Shown in pieces: positions 7,330-16,909 of a stretch of 64,000 nt of DNA. The notes under the pieces were generated by a model. That model saw nothing but the letters and a program-made list of their open reading frames with translations, ran no database searches and had not been told where the DNA came from. The stretch spans positions 372,001 through 436,000 of the forward strand of contig NZ_SZQJ01000009.1 of assembly GCF_013369335.1 (NCBI RefSeq), given 5' to 3'. The position numbers and the translations under genes are program-made. Numbering within the stretch: position 1 is the first letter of the stretch; the number at the start of each line of letters is the position of its first letter. This DNA comes from Vibrio sp. JPW-9-11-11. GTDB taxonomy: Bacteria > Pseudomonadota > Gammaproteobacteria > Enterobacterales > Vibrionaceae.

Positions 7330-9096
7330 ATGTCGCAATCAATTAGAAGCCTCACACCTAGCCCTAAAGTAGAGCACATCGATCACGTCGCGGTTGATGT
7401 TTCTGATGCCGGGCCAGAGAGTTTATCTGGCGCTGAACTTGATGCGTTAATGGATAACCAATTTCGCCACATGGTCGATGTGTTGAGCGACGGCATTTTT
7501 TACATGTCAGATAGCGAACACGTGTGCTTCTACAATCCCAAATTTTACCAGCGGTTTGGTATTGAATCTTCCGGTCATACTTGCCTTAAAAAGTGGCTTG
7601 CACTCGTTCATCCACTCGACCAGAAAGAGCTCGAACAAAAAGTAGGCGAACATATTCAAGAAGATGAACTTCGCGTGACGGTTCAATACCGAGTTCGTTG
7701 CACCAACGGCCAATACACTTGGCTCGAAGGCACTGCGGTGACTAAGACGGTTAACGGTAAGCGCTTTATGATCGGTTGCCATAAAGATATTTCAGACCAA
7801 AAGCTGATGGAAACTTACGTCCATCAAACCTCGTTTAAAGATGGCTCATCTGGCTTATCCAACGAGCAAAAACTGGCTATGGATATCGACAACCTCAAAG
7901 GTGTCACCACTCAACCTCACCATTTGATGTACATTCAACTGGGTAATACGCGCTCCTATCAGACCTTGTACGGCTCGCAAATCATGCGCAACTTACTCTC
8001 CCATCTCACTCGTAGCCTAGGTGAGTTCCCTGATCAGTTCGTCGATTTATACCGTATTCAATCACACGACTTCGCCATCTTGGTTCGAGGCCAATATCAA
8101 GAAAGTGAACTCAACCAGTTAGCACAGCGAGTTTGTGACGCTTACCGAGAGTCTGTAAAAACGATCGATTTTCTCTATGCGACCGATATTTGTATCGGAT
8201 TTTATCCAAATATATGTAGCGATATTCATGCGGACGATCTAGTCAGAATCGCCGCTCAAACCAGCCAGTTCGCCAACGCACAAGGCGAAACCGCTAAGGT
8301 GTATGTTGGCGAAACAAAGCGCCAAGTCGACCGACATTTCTATGTTGAGAAAGAACTCGGACACGCGATTCGCAATGACAGGCTTTCGGTCAAGTTCCAG
8401 CCCATCGTCTGCTGTAAGTCGCAGCAAGTAGCCAGTTTTGAAACCTTAGTACGCTGGCGCAGTGAGGAGTTGGGCGAATTATATCCCGATGAGTTTATCG
8501 CTGTCGCTGAGCGTAAGGGACTAATAAATGAACTTGGCTATTTCGTGTGTGAAAAAGCCTGCCAGTTTATCCATAAGTATCGACAAACCCACAAAGACTG
8601 TGTGCGGGTTAACATTAACGTGTCGGTGCTTCAGTTGCTCACCGAACACTTTCCAGCCAACCTCAAACAACTCCTCGACCGCTATCAAGTTGCACCCAGC
8701 TCGGTAGTTCTTGAGCTTACCGAAACCATTATTCTCGACGACAATAAACAAGCCATTGACCAACTGCATCGACTCAAAAAGCTCGGTTTCCATCTCTCTC
8801 TTGACGATTTTGGCGCGGGTTACAGTTCGCTCAATAGTTTTTTTGATTTGCCACTATCACAAATCAAAATTGATAAGTCGGTCGCCTGGCGCTCGTTAGA
8901 AAATCCCGTCACTTTTGAGTATCTCTCGTTCGTGACGACCCTGTGTAACGACTATGGCATTTCAATCGTCATTGAAGGTATCGAAGATGCTGAAATGCAA
9001 AGAACATTTACCAATATGGGCGCCTCATACCTACAAGGTTATTGGTTTGCCAAACCCCTGTCTGTCGCCAGCGCGAGCCAATACATTAAAATCTAG
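7330..9096 (+). CDS. PAS - degenerate GGDEF - EAL c-di-GMP phosphodiesterase
   Basis: A 588-residue cytoplasmic protein without transmembrane segments. Residues 45-160 form a PAS domain of the PAS_3 type (WLALVHPLDQKELEQ, ending ISDQK). Residues 165-330 look like a GGDEF domain whose active loop reads SHDFA, so no cyclase activity is expected. Residues 340-588 form an EAL domain with the catalytic pattern kept: ETL for EAL, NINVS, LELTET, LDDFGAGYSSL, IKIDKS, IEGIED and LQGYWFAKP. It should hydrolyse c-di-GMP under control of the PAS domain, with the GGDEF remnant possibly binding GTP. A Fur-like box lies upstream. Confidence 0.88.
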   Translation: MSQSIRSLTPSPKVEHIDHVAVDVSDAGPESLSGAELDALMDNQFRHMVDVLSDGIFYMSDSEHVCFYNPKFYQRFGIESSGHTCLKKWLALVHPLDQKELEQKVGEHIQEDELRVTVQYRVRCTNGQYTWLEGTAVTKTVNGKRFMIGCHKDISDQKLMETYVHQTSFKDGSSGLSNEQKLAMDIDNLKGVTTQPHHLMYIQLGNTRSYQTLYGSQIMRNLLSHLTRSLGEFPDQFVDLYRIQSHDFAILVRGQYQESELNQLAQRVCDAYRESVKTIDFLYATDICIGFYPNICSDIHADDLVRIAAQTSQFANAQGETAKVYVGETKRQVDRHFYVEKELGHAIRNDRLSVKFQPIVCCKSQQVASFETLVRWRSEELGELYPDEFIAVAERKGLINELGYFVCEKACQFIHKYRQTHKDCVRVNINVSVLQLLTEHFPANLKQLLDRYQVAPSSVVLELTETIILDDNKQAIDQLHRLKKLGFHLSLDDFGAGYSSLNSFFDLPLSQIKIDKSVAWRSLENPVTFEYLSFVTTLCNDYGISIVIEGIEDAEMQRTFTNMGASYLQGYWFAKPLSVASASQYIKI

Positions 9097-9329
9097 CCAC
9101 TTCGTTCTCACTATTAAGACATATTCACTCCAGCCATATTTATGATTGACTAATCAACTTTAGTTGTAGAAAATTCACCCAACTTTTTTAAGTCGTTCGT
9201 TATTGCTGGCTGCAATATCTGAGTGTTTCGAAGCTGACACTTCGTTACTAAGGAATAGGTAAACACTCCTCTCTCATGAGAGCTTGAACATGGAAATAAG
9301 CGCCAATCTATGTTTTTTTGGAGTAAAAC

Positions 9330-10541
9330 GTGCCTCTACCTTTTCGACCGCTGCTTACCGCTGCACTTGCTGCAACGCTTTTCGTTTCGACCACTGGCCT
9401 AGCCGCTGAGCAATCCGCCATTTGGTACCAACACACTGACATCAATTTACCGACAAACACAACCGTTGCCAGTTTAAATAACGGCCTGCGTTACATTGTA
9501 TTGCCAACGAGCCGAACCTCTGACGAAGTCTCGATTCGCGTGCGCATCGGCACCGATTTAGAACCGGCGTCGACACAGTTGATGGCGTCACGCCTTCTTG
9601 CAAACGACACCACTGCTGGCAATCAATGGCAAGCCTCAACGGATGCCTCTCAAACGGTATTCAGTCTCGACCTAGATCACGCTAACCTCAGTCAACTTGA
9701 GCAGCACCTGACGCAAATTAAAACCGCGCTCACACAAACTCCGGACTCAACCGAAAACGCTGAGCAAACCGAGGCGGCGCAAGAGTCAGATCCGCAGTTA
9801 CTTGAAGCGATCACAGCCTTCCAACAGCACTATTACCAACCGAGCAACACCAGCGTGATTGTCGCTGGTGGGGTGAAAAGCCGAGAGATTATTCGTTTAG
9901 TCAGGCAGCAGTTTTCAGACTGGCCGTCAAACCGTCAGCAGCCAATTAACCTGGTAAGCAAAACCGCTGCAATGGTTGATGCAAACACATTGCGCAGTGA
10001 TAACGCCTTCGCATTGATTGCCTTCAAGCCTTTGGCGTCAGCCACTGACAGTAAACAGCAACGCAAAGACATGCTTACCGCCCTGCTGGCCAACAAGTTG
10101 ATAGAACAACGAATCGCAGACGCATTAGAGAAGCAGCAATCTCTGGCCACGGTGCAAGTCAAAAACGATCGTTTATTCCAACAACAGTTGATGAGTCAGA
10201 TCCGTGTAACAGGCCTACCCGCCAATGATAAAGACCAAGCCCAGCAACTGGTGCGCAAAGAGATCCAACGCGCTGCTGCATCAGGGTTTACTCAAGCCGA
10301 ATATGAAATGGTCGTTAGTCAGGTTCGTCAGGAGCTTCAGCGTCAGACTCGATTGGAAAACCAAGGTTACACCAGAGACCAAGCTGACCGACTGGTTGCC
10401 GCGCTTAACCAAGGTATCGTTTACACCGACCCATCGTACGATCTGGATCTGCTTAACTTCCATGTCGCCCATCTAACTGAGTTCGACATCAGTCAAGCAT
10501 TTGAGAGAATTTGGAGCCCAAGCAACATCCGTGAGCTCTAA
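9330..10541 (+). CDS. M16-family (insulinase-like) secreted protein lacking the zinc site
   Basis: A 403-residue protein with a signal peptide (ending GLAA) and an M16 architecture. It has the N-terminal NGLRYIVLP strand, FQQHYYQPSNTSVIVAGGV (the common HYRPDN region), and an M16C-like second half. The HxxEH zinc motif is absent. Where active members have roughly GLAHFVEHMAF, this protein has LMASRLLANDT, and the stretch between the landmarks is about 40 residues short. It is therefore expected to be a non-catalytic M16 homologue in the periplasm, perhaps a partner or chaperone. The GTG start at 9330 has TTTGGAG upstream. A strong terminator follows. Confidence 0.7.
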   Translation: MPLPFRPLLTAALAATLFVSTTGLAAEQSAIWYQHTDINLPTNTTVASLNNGLRYIVLPTSRTSDEVSIRVRIGTDLEPASTQLMASRLLANDTTAGNQWQASTDASQTVFSLDLDHANLSQLEQHLTQIKTALTQTPDSTENAEQTEAAQESDPQLLEAITAFQQHYYQPSNTSVIVAGGVKSREIIRLVRQQFSDWPSNRQQPINLVSKTAAMVDANTLRSDNAFALIAFKPLASATDSKQQRKDMLTALLANKLIEQRIADALEKQQSLATVQVKNDRLFQQQLMSQIRVTGLPANDKDQAQQLVRKEIQRAAASGFTQAEYEMVVSQVRQELQRQTRLENQGYTRDQADRLVAALNQGIVYTDPSYDLDLLNFHVAHLTEFDISQAFERIWSPSNIREL

Positions 10542-10551
10542 TGAATCAACA

Positions 10552-10578
10552 AGCCACTCGACATGAGTGGCTTTTTTA
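10552..10578 (+). terminator. Rho-independent terminator
   Basis: AGCCACTC pairs with GAGTGGCT around a GACAT loop and is followed by TTTTTT. It ends the M16-like transcript and overlaps the stop of the converging yejF gene. Confidence 0.9.
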
Positions 10579-12168
10579 TAAGCAGGAGAGTTCAACCAGT
10601 TGACGCGTATAAGGATGCGACGGCGATGTGAATAGCGCTGACGTATCGCCTTGATCAACGATCTCCCCCTGCTTCATCACTATGGTGTAATGACACAATG
10701 CTCGCACCACACTAAGGTCATGGCTAATAAACAGGTAAGTGAGGCGATATTTTTGTTGTAGATGTTTAAGCAACTGTAGAACCTGAGCTTGAACAGTTCG
10801 GTCCAATGAAGACGTGGGCTCGTCGAGGAGGATAAACTCAGGTTTTAGAATGAGAGCCCGAGCAATCGCTATCCGTTGACGCTGGCCACCGGAAAACTCA
10901 TTGGGATAGCGATGGCGAGTTTGCGGATCTAAATCAACTTCTTCCATCACTTGACAAATCTGCTGATCAATTTGTGCTTCGGTGAACTGTTGATGCACGC
11001 GTAGACCTTCACCAATCACTTCTGCCACCGACATACGCGGATTGAGCGCGGAGAAAGGATCTTGAAATACAACCTGCATTTTACTTCGAAATGGCAGCAT
11101 CGCTTGTCGATCTAACCCTTGCAGTTCACTGTTTTGATACTGGATCGAGCCTTCCGAGTGGACTAAGCGTAGCACCGCCATTCCAGTGGTTGACTTACCA
11201 GAGCCGCTTTCACCAACCAGACCAATTGAATGGCCTCGTTTGAGGTCAAACTGCATATCAGTGACTGCTTTAATGTGTGACACTACACGCTTAAAAATGC
11301 CGCCAGTGATAGGAAACCAAACCCGCAGGTGAGCGACGTTTAACAGTGATTCTGGCTCACCATCAACAGGAACAGGCAACCCTTTAGGATCGGAGTCAAT
11401 CAGCTTTTGGGTATAAGCATGCGTTGGTGCATTAAATATTTGCTGGCACTGACCCGTTTCAACCAATTGACCGTGTTGCATCACGGCCACTCTATCCGCC
11501 ACACGACGTACGATGCTGAGATCGTGGGTAATAAACAGCATTGCCATGCCAAGCTCTTGCTGCAGTTGCTTGAGCAGATCGAGTATTTGCGCCTGTACAG
11601 AAACATCCAAAGCGGTGGTTGGCTCATCGGCAATCAGCAGTTCGGGTTCATTAATCAACGCCATTGCAATCATAACGCGTTGTCGCTCTCCCCCAGATAA
11701 CTCATGGGGGTAAGCCGACACTTTATATTCCGGGTTACGAATACCAACTTTTGCTAGCCATTCGATGGCATGAGCATGGGCCGCTTTACTGCGCATGCCA
11801 CGATGAATCGCTAAGGTCTCAACCAACTGTTTGCCAATCTTGTGCAACGGGTTCAACGACACCATAGGCTCTTGAAAGATCATGCCAATCCGGCCACCAC
11901 GAATGCCGCGCAATTGGCGTTGTGAACAAGTGAGCATATCGACACCGTCAAAGTCGATGCGCCCACCTAAGTAGTGCGCCGACCCTTTCGGCAGTAGCCT
12001 GAGTATCGAATTGGCTGTGACCGACTTTCCGGAGCCACTCTCACCAACCAAGGCTAACGTTTCTCCTTTTTTGATCATCAGTGAGACATCGTGAGTCACC
12101 GCTTCCACGCGCTTATCTCGTTCAAACCCGACACTCAAGTTATCAATCGTTAATACGGTTTTTGTCAT
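10576..12168 (-). CDS. yejF: Peptide ABC transporter, fused double ATPase YejF
   Basis: A 530-residue protein with two complete ATPase domains in tandem. The first has Walker [11 protein letters not shown], signature LSGGERQRV and [14 protein letters not shown]. The second has [19 protein letters not shown] and [12 protein letters not shown]. This is the YejF arrangement of an oligopeptide transporter (known for microcin C and small-peptide uptake). Its start overlaps the yejE stop by four bases (ATGA), giving coupled translation. It is the last gene of yejABEF. A second YejF-like gene lies at 23496 in the same window. Confidence 0.92.
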   Translation of the reverse strand: MTKTVLTIDNLSVGFERDKRVEAVTHDVSLMIKKGETLALVGESGSGKSVTANSILRLLPKGSAHYLGGRIDFDGVDMLTCSQRQLRGIRGGRIGMIFQEPMVSLNPLHKIGKQLVETLAIHRGMRSKAAHAHAIEWLAKVGIRNPEYKVSAYPHELSGGERQRVMIAMALINEPELLIADEPTTALDVSVQAQILDLLKQLQQELGMAMLFITHDLSIVRRVADRVAVMQHGQLVETGQCQQIFNAPTHAYTQKLIDSDPKGLPVPVDGEPESLLNVAHLRVWFPITGGIFKRVVSHIKAVTDMQFDLKRGHSIGLVGESGSGKSTTGMAVLRLVHSEGSIQYQNSELQGLDRQAMLPFRSKMQVVFQDPFSALNPRMSVAEVIGEGLRVHQQFTEAQIDQQICQVMEEVDLDPQTRHRYPNEFSGGQRQRIAIARALILKPEFILLDEPTSSLDRTVQAQVLQLLKHLQQKYRLTYLFISHDLSVVRALCHYTIVMKQGEIVDQGDTSALFTSPSHPYTRQLVELSCL

Positions 12169-13211
12169 GACGTTTTCCCCTGATGATGTGGGTCAAAAGC
12201 GTCACGTACCGCCTCGCCAATAAAGACCAGCAAGGTCAACATAATAGATAAAACGATAAACGCAGAAAAACCCAACCAAGGCGCCTGCAAATTGGCTTTA
12301 CCCTGAGCGAGCAGCTCACCCAGTGACGGTGAGCCCGTCGGTAAACCAAAGCCCAAAAAATCGAGTGACGTTAGCGTAGTGACTGAGCCTGACAAAATAA
12401 AAGGCATCATGGTAAGTGAGGCCACCATAGCATTGGGTAACATATGTCTTAACATGATTCGCTGGTCCGATACTCCCATCGCTTGCGCAGCGCGCACGTA
12501 ATCGAAGTTCCGACAACGAAGAAACTCGGCCCTGACAACGCCCACTAAACTCATCCAACTAAACGCCACCATTATGCCGAGTAACCACCAAAAGTTTGGT
12601 TCAACGAAGCTCGACAGGATAATCAGTAAAAACAAGGTTGGCATACCAGACCAGACTTCAATAAAACGTTGCCCAAACAAGTCTAACCAACCGCCGTAAT
12701 AGCCTTGCGTTGCCCCGACAATAACCCCAATCACGCTCGACACCATAGTCAAGATAAAGCCAAACAAAACGGAAATACGAAAACCGTAAATAATGCGCGC
12801 CAGCACATCGCGCCCTTTGTCGTCCGTTCCAAGCCAGTTGGTGCTATCGGGTGACGAAGGAACCGCGCCTTGGATATTAAAATTGATCGTATCGTAGCTG
12901 AAAGGGATAAGCGGCCAAATAATCTGGCCTTTTTCTTCAATCAGATCGATCACATATGGGTCGGTATAATCCGCTTCGGTTTCAAATTCCCCCCCAAATT
13001 GAGTCTCTGTGTATTGGGTCACAACGGGGAAAAACCACTGATTGTCAAAGTGGATCAGTAACGGCTTATCGTTGGCGATCACTTCGGCAAACAAGCTAAC
13101 CAGAAACAGCAGTGAAAACAGCCATAAAGACCAAAATCCGCGTTTGTTAGCTTTGAAACGTAACCAACGCGCCTCATTTAACGGGTTACGAGGCTTTTTG
13201 CTCAATCTCAT
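12165..13211 (-). CDS. yejE: Peptide ABC transporter permease YejE
   Basis: A 348-residue DppC-type permease. It has an N-terminal transmembrane segment near residues 27-45, a periplasmic stretch of about 85 residues, and then the BPD_transp_1 domain with five more helices. The EAA loop is RAAQAMGVSDQRIMLRHMLPNA. The segment SSPDSTNWLGTDDKGRDVLARIIYG is typical of the family. Its start shares one base with the end of yejB. It forms the channel together with YejB. Confidence 0.92.
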   Translation of the reverse strand: MRLSKKPRNPLNEARWLRFKANKRGFWSLWLFSLLFLVSLFAEVIANDKPLLIHFDNQWFFPVVTQYTETQFGGEFETEADYTDPYVIDLIEEKGQIIWPLIPFSYDTINFNIQGAVPSSPDSTNWLGTDDKGRDVLARIIYGFRISVLFGFILTMVSSVIGVIVGATQGYYGGWLDLFGQRFIEVWSGMPTLFLLIILSSFVEPNFWWLLGIMVAFSWMSLVGVVRAEFLRCRNFDYVRAAQAMGVSDQRIMLRHMLPNAMVASLTMMPFILSGSVTTLTSLDFLGFGLPTGSPSLGELLAQGKANLQAPWLGFSAFIVLSIMLTLLVFIGEAVRDAFDPHHQGKTS

Positions 13212-14299
13212 TAGCGCGCCTCAAAGTCGATACGAGGGTCGACCCAGGTGTAGGTCAGATCCGAAATAATACTCAAAATTAAACCCAGTAACGTCATGAT
13301 ATATAGTGAACTGAACACCACCGGATAGTCACGCTGAATGGTCGATTCAAAACCGAGCAAACCAATCCCTTCAAGCGAAAACATCACTTCGATTAACATC
13401 GAACCGGTAAAAAATATGCTGATAAACGCGGCTGGGAAACCAGCGATAATGATCAGCATAGCGTTGCGAAACACATGCTTATATAAGATATCGCGCTCAT
13501 CCAACCCTTTCGCTCTGGCTGTCACCACGTACTGTTTGTTAATTTCATCTAGGAAGGAGTTTTTTGTCAGCATACTTAGAGTTGCGAAGCCACCAATGAC
13601 CATCGCCAAGATAGGCAGAGCTAAGTGCCAAAAGTAATCAATAATCTGTTGATACCAAGTCAGTTGGTCAAAGTTGCTTGAGACCAACCCACGCAGCGGA
13701 AACCAGCTGAAGTAATTACCGCTGGCAAACAAGATAATCAGAATGATCGCAAATAGGAATCCCGGAATAGCGTAGCCGACAATCACCACGGCACTCGACC
13801 ATATGTCAAAGCGGCTGCCATGATGAATCGCTTTCAATATACCGAGTGGAATAGAGATCAAGTAGATGATTAAAGTGCTCCATAAACCAAGTGAAATAGA
13901 GACTGGCAGTCGTTCGACAATCAAGTCAATCACATTGCCGCCTTTAAACAAGCTATCGCCAAAGTTAAACGTGGCGTAGTTAATCAACATGTCGAAATAA
14001 CGTTGGTGCAATGGTTTATCGAAGCCAAATTGCTTCTTAATCGCCTCAACGACCTCCGGATCGAGTCCTCTTGAGCCCTTGTAGCCCGAGGCTTGCGCTT
14101 CATCGCCAACATTGAGATCCACCTCGCTTCCACCACCAGCGAAACGCTCCATAATGCCAGAATTGTGGCCTTCAAGTTGCGCAATTGCTTGCTCGACTGG
14201 GCCACCAGGCGCAATTTGAATGATAAAGAAGTTGATTGTGATGATCGCCCACAAGGTGGGAATCACCAGTAACAGTCGGCGAAATATATACGCAGCCAT
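13211..14299 (-). CDS. yejB: Peptide ABC transporter permease YejB
   Basis: A 362-residue DppB-type permease with an N-terminal helix ([19 protein letters not shown]). It has a YejB-type insertion rich in Gly and Glu (about residues 40-75) and a C-terminal transport domain. The EAA-type loop is [21 protein letters not shown]. It follows yejA by 12 bases and is translationally joined to yejE. Together they import small peptides across the inner membrane. Confidence 0.92.
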   Translation of the reverse strand: MAAYIFRRLLLVIPTLWAIITINFFIIQIAPGGPVEQAIAQLEGHNSGIMERFAGGGSEVDLNVGDEAQASGYKGSRGLDPEVVEAIKKQFGFDKPLHQRYFDMLINYATFNFGDSLFKGGNVIDLIVERLPVSISLGLWSTLIIYLISIPLGILKAIHHGSRFDIWSSAVVIVGYAIPGFLFAIILIILFASGNYFSWFPLRGLVSSNFDQLTWYQQIIDYFWHLALPILAMVIGGFATLSMLTKNSFLDEINKQYVVTARAKGLDERDILYKHVFRNAMLIIIAGFPAAFISIFFTGSMLIEVMFSLEGIGLLGFESTIQRDYPVVFSSLYIMTLLGLILSIISDLTYTWVDPRIDFEAR

Positions 14300-14311
14300 A
14301 GCAATCCCTTG

Positions 14312-16132
14312 TTAACGGCGCTTTTCAGGCAACAACTGAGCTTTTTGCTCTGAAATCCACCAAGTATCGATACCCAGATCATACTTAGGTAACACCTCTG
14401 GTCGCTCAAATTTATCCCACATCGCCACACGATACTTACCCACATGCCATTGTGGGATAATGTAAAAATTCCATTGCAGTACCCTATCTAAAGCGCGCCC
14501 TAACGACAGTAGCGCTTGCGGTTCTTGCTGACGTTTAGCGATTTCCATGGTCAAGTGGTCAACCACGGGATCAGTCACCCCTGCGGTGTTATAAGTGGAA
14601 TCCAAATAGTTGGAGTTCCATACAATCATCAAATTTGGGCTTGGGTAGGCATTAGCAGAGTACGACGATGAGACCATGTCGAAATCTCTGTCTCTGAGGC
14701 GCTTGATGTATTGCGTGGTATCAACCGTGCGAATTTTCATCTCTATCCCCATTCGGGCGAGATTTTTCTGTAGTGGAATGGCGATACGTTCTGTGGTCGG
14801 GCTATATATCAACAACTCGAAAGACATTGGCTGCCCAGTAGCACTGTTGGTCATCACCTTGTCTTTTAGCTCCCAACCTGCTTGTTTGAGCAGCTTAAAT
14901 GCGGTGCGCATTTGGCTGCGAATTCGGCCCGAGCCGTCAGTCACAGGTGGCTGATACTCTTGGGTAAACAAACGCGGTGGCAGTTGGGCTTTAAATGGCT
15001 CAAGAATCTCTCGTTCTTGCTCGGATGGAGTACCTTTGGCTTCATACTCCGTATTCTGAAAGTAGCTTCGGGTACGTGAATATTGGCCGTAGAACATATT
15101 ATTGTTCATCCATTCAAAGTCCATCGCATAGGTCAGCGCCTCACGAACTTTAGGGTCACTGAACATATCGCGCTTAGTATTAAACACAAATGCTTGCGTG
15201 CTCTCTGGCTTTTGGTGAGGAATTTCTTGTTTTACAATGTAGCCTTTATCAAAGTTGCTGCCCGTGTATGAGTTTGCCCAAAACTTGGCCGAGTTCTCTA
15301 ACCTGAAATCAAACTCCCCCGCTTTAAATGCTTCAAGCATGACGGTGTCATCACGATAGTAATCATATTGAATTTGTTTGAAGTTATGACGTCCGACATT
15401 AACCGGCAAATCGGCTGCCCAGTACTCATCAACCAACTCATAGGTAACACTTTGCCCTGGCTTATAGTCGCTTACTTTATAAGCGCCACTACCAACGGGC
15501 GGAGTGGATAACGGCTCAGAAAGGTTTTTGTCTTGCCAAAAATGTTTAGGTAACACTCGTGCGCCTTGGGCAAAGCTAAACATCTTTTCACGATTTGGAT
15601 TAACCATATCGATACGAACGGTCAGTTCGCTCTTAGCCGTAACCGATTTTATATCTTGGTAATACACACGATATTGAGGCACCCCTTCGCTCATAAACTT
15701 ATCAAAAGTAAACGCAACATCATGGGCGGTAATTGGCACCCCGTCGTGAAAGCGCGCTTTAGGGTTGATATCCACTTCAAGCCAAGTGTAATCATCGGCA
15801 TAACGAACTCTTTCGGCAATCAGAGGATAATAAGCATCCACTTCATCACTCGGCGAGTACATTAAGGTATCGTACAGTTCACCACTGAATGCAGCGGCGA
15901 CCCCCCGCGAAGCAAAACGATTGAAGTTGTCGTAAGTGCCAACCTGACCATACACCACTTTGCCATACTTGGGCGCCTGTGGGTTAACGTAGTCAAAGTG
16001 GGTAAAATCTGGGCTGTATTTGGGCTCACCAAAACCTACTAACACTTGGGTTTCTATCACGTCGGCGTACGCTGATAAGCTGACAGTAGCGGCAATAACG
16101 CTTCCCATAAACAAGCGAGACAGCATTCTCAT
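14312..16132 (-). CDS. yejA: Periplasmic peptide-binding protein YejA
   Basis: A 606-residue protein with a signal peptide (to about SLSAYA) and a family-5 solute-binding fold. Landmarks are FASRGVAAAFSGELYDTLMYSP, the RFHDGVPITAHDVAFTFDKF segment type and NTKRDMFSDPKVREALTYAMDFEW. It delivers peptides to YejB/YejE. Two close ATGs are possible: 16132 (GAGGG eight bases before) and 16126 (AGGA seven bases before). The first is used. It is the first gene of a four-gene operon. In other bacteria the system takes up microcin C and short peptides. Confidence 0.92.
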   Translation of the reverse strand: MRMLSRLFMGSVIAATVSLSAYADVIETQVLVGFGEPKYSPDFTHFDYVNPQAPKYGKVVYGQVGTYDNFNRFASRGVAAAFSGELYDTLMYSPSDEVDAYYPLIAERVRYADDYTWLEVDINPKARFHDGVPITAHDVAFTFDKFMSEGVPQYRVYYQDIKSVTAKSELTVRIDMVNPNREKMFSFAQGARVLPKHFWQDKNLSEPLSTPPVGSGAYKVSDYKPGQSVTYELVDEYWAADLPVNVGRHNFKQIQYDYYRDDTVMLEAFKAGEFDFRLENSAKFWANSYTGSNFDKGYIVKQEIPHQKPESTQAFVFNTKRDMFSDPKVREALTYAMDFEWMNNNMFYGQYSRTRSYFQNTEYEAKGTPSEQEREILEPFKAQLPPRLFTQEYQPPVTDGSGRIRSQMRTAFKLLKQAGWELKDKVMTNSATGQPMSFELLIYSPTTERIAIPLQKNLARMGIEMKIRTVDTTQYIKRLRDRDFDMVSSSYSANAYPSPNLMIVWNSNYLDSTYNTAGVTDPVVDHLTMEIAKRQQEPQALLSLGRALDRVLQWNFYIIPQWHVGKYRVAMWDKFERPEVLPKYDLGIDTWWISEQKAQLLPEKRR

Positions 16133-16283
16133 ATCCTAATCCCTCAGTCCTTTAATCTCATCCATGAGACCTTATACTACAAATTAATATTAATAATTCA
16201 ATTACTTGGATAAGTATAGAAGTAAATTTATTACTAAGTGCAATAAAGTGACGTACAGTGAGGAGTCTTCGCTTTGGCACAAA

Positions 16284-16309
16284 TAAAAAGCGCCTGCATA
16301 ACGCAGGCG
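16284..16309 (-). terminator. Rho-independent terminator after Nudix gene
   Basis: CGCCTGC and GCAGGCG pair around a five-base loop. On the minus strand the stem is followed by CTTTTTA. It sits just past the Nudix gene stop. Confidence 0.85.
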
Positions 16310-16316
16310 AACTTTA

Positions 16317-16835
16317 TCAAAGCATCTCTTTCACGACTAGGTGCAATAGGTAGGTTTCACGTTCAATGCTCAAACCCTTTTTAGGGCTTTCTGCCATGGT
16401 TTTTTCGTTGTGGGCGATGGCATCATGAATATTGATCCACACGGCTTTCATGCCGTTTTTCACTTCATAATCTTCATAATTGGTCTCGCCAAGTTCACGA
16501 GATATCTTGCAGGTATAGCAGTACGACGTCATGTGGACCACATCCGCATCGTTTTTATACCAAGGGCGAAACTCTTCGTAGATACCAAACGGCTTGATGG
16601 CATGGATGTTTTGCGCGCCGGTTTCTTCCTCCAATTCGCGAACCATGGCAGCAATGATGTCTTCGCCATCATCCACCCCACCGCCTGGGATGGTGTAGTC
16701 GTGATAACGCTCGGTATAGAGAAGAAGAATATCCTCACCATCAACCACAATCGCTCGCGCGGCGTCGCGCTTGAAAACCGTTTTGTCGTCTAAGTGGTCA
16801 ATGTCTGGGTGAACCGCTGTGGTTAAATGTCTCAT
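16317..16835 (-). CDS. Nudix hydrolase
   Basis: A 172-residue protein with a full Nudix box, GGGVDDGEDIIAAM followed by VRELEEETGA, in which the RE and EExG residues bind the metal and catalyse pyrophosphate cleavage. Nudix enzymes hydrolyse nucleoside diphosphates linked to another group. The precise substrate cannot be read from the sequence. The gene stands alone, with its own terminator. Confidence 0.85.
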   Translation of the reverse strand: MRHLTTAVHPDIDHLDDKTVFKRDAARAIVVDGEDILLLYTERYHDYTIPGGGVDDGEDIIAAMVRELEEETGAQNIHAIKPFGIYEEFRPWYKNDADVVHMTSYCYTCKISRELGETNYEDYEVKNGMKAVWINIHDAIAHNEKTMAESPKKGLSIERETYLLHLVVKEML

Positions 16836-16909
16836 ATCAGTGGCTAGTGTTGGAATTTTGCTGCGATTCTAACACTAGCCAATAACGAGATGCCATTCGA
16901 TGGCGTGGA

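Noticed and set aside
16410..16793. 127-codon plus-strand frame opposite the Nudix gene
   Set aside because: The Nudix box lies on the minus strand across the same bases; the plus frame has no motif.
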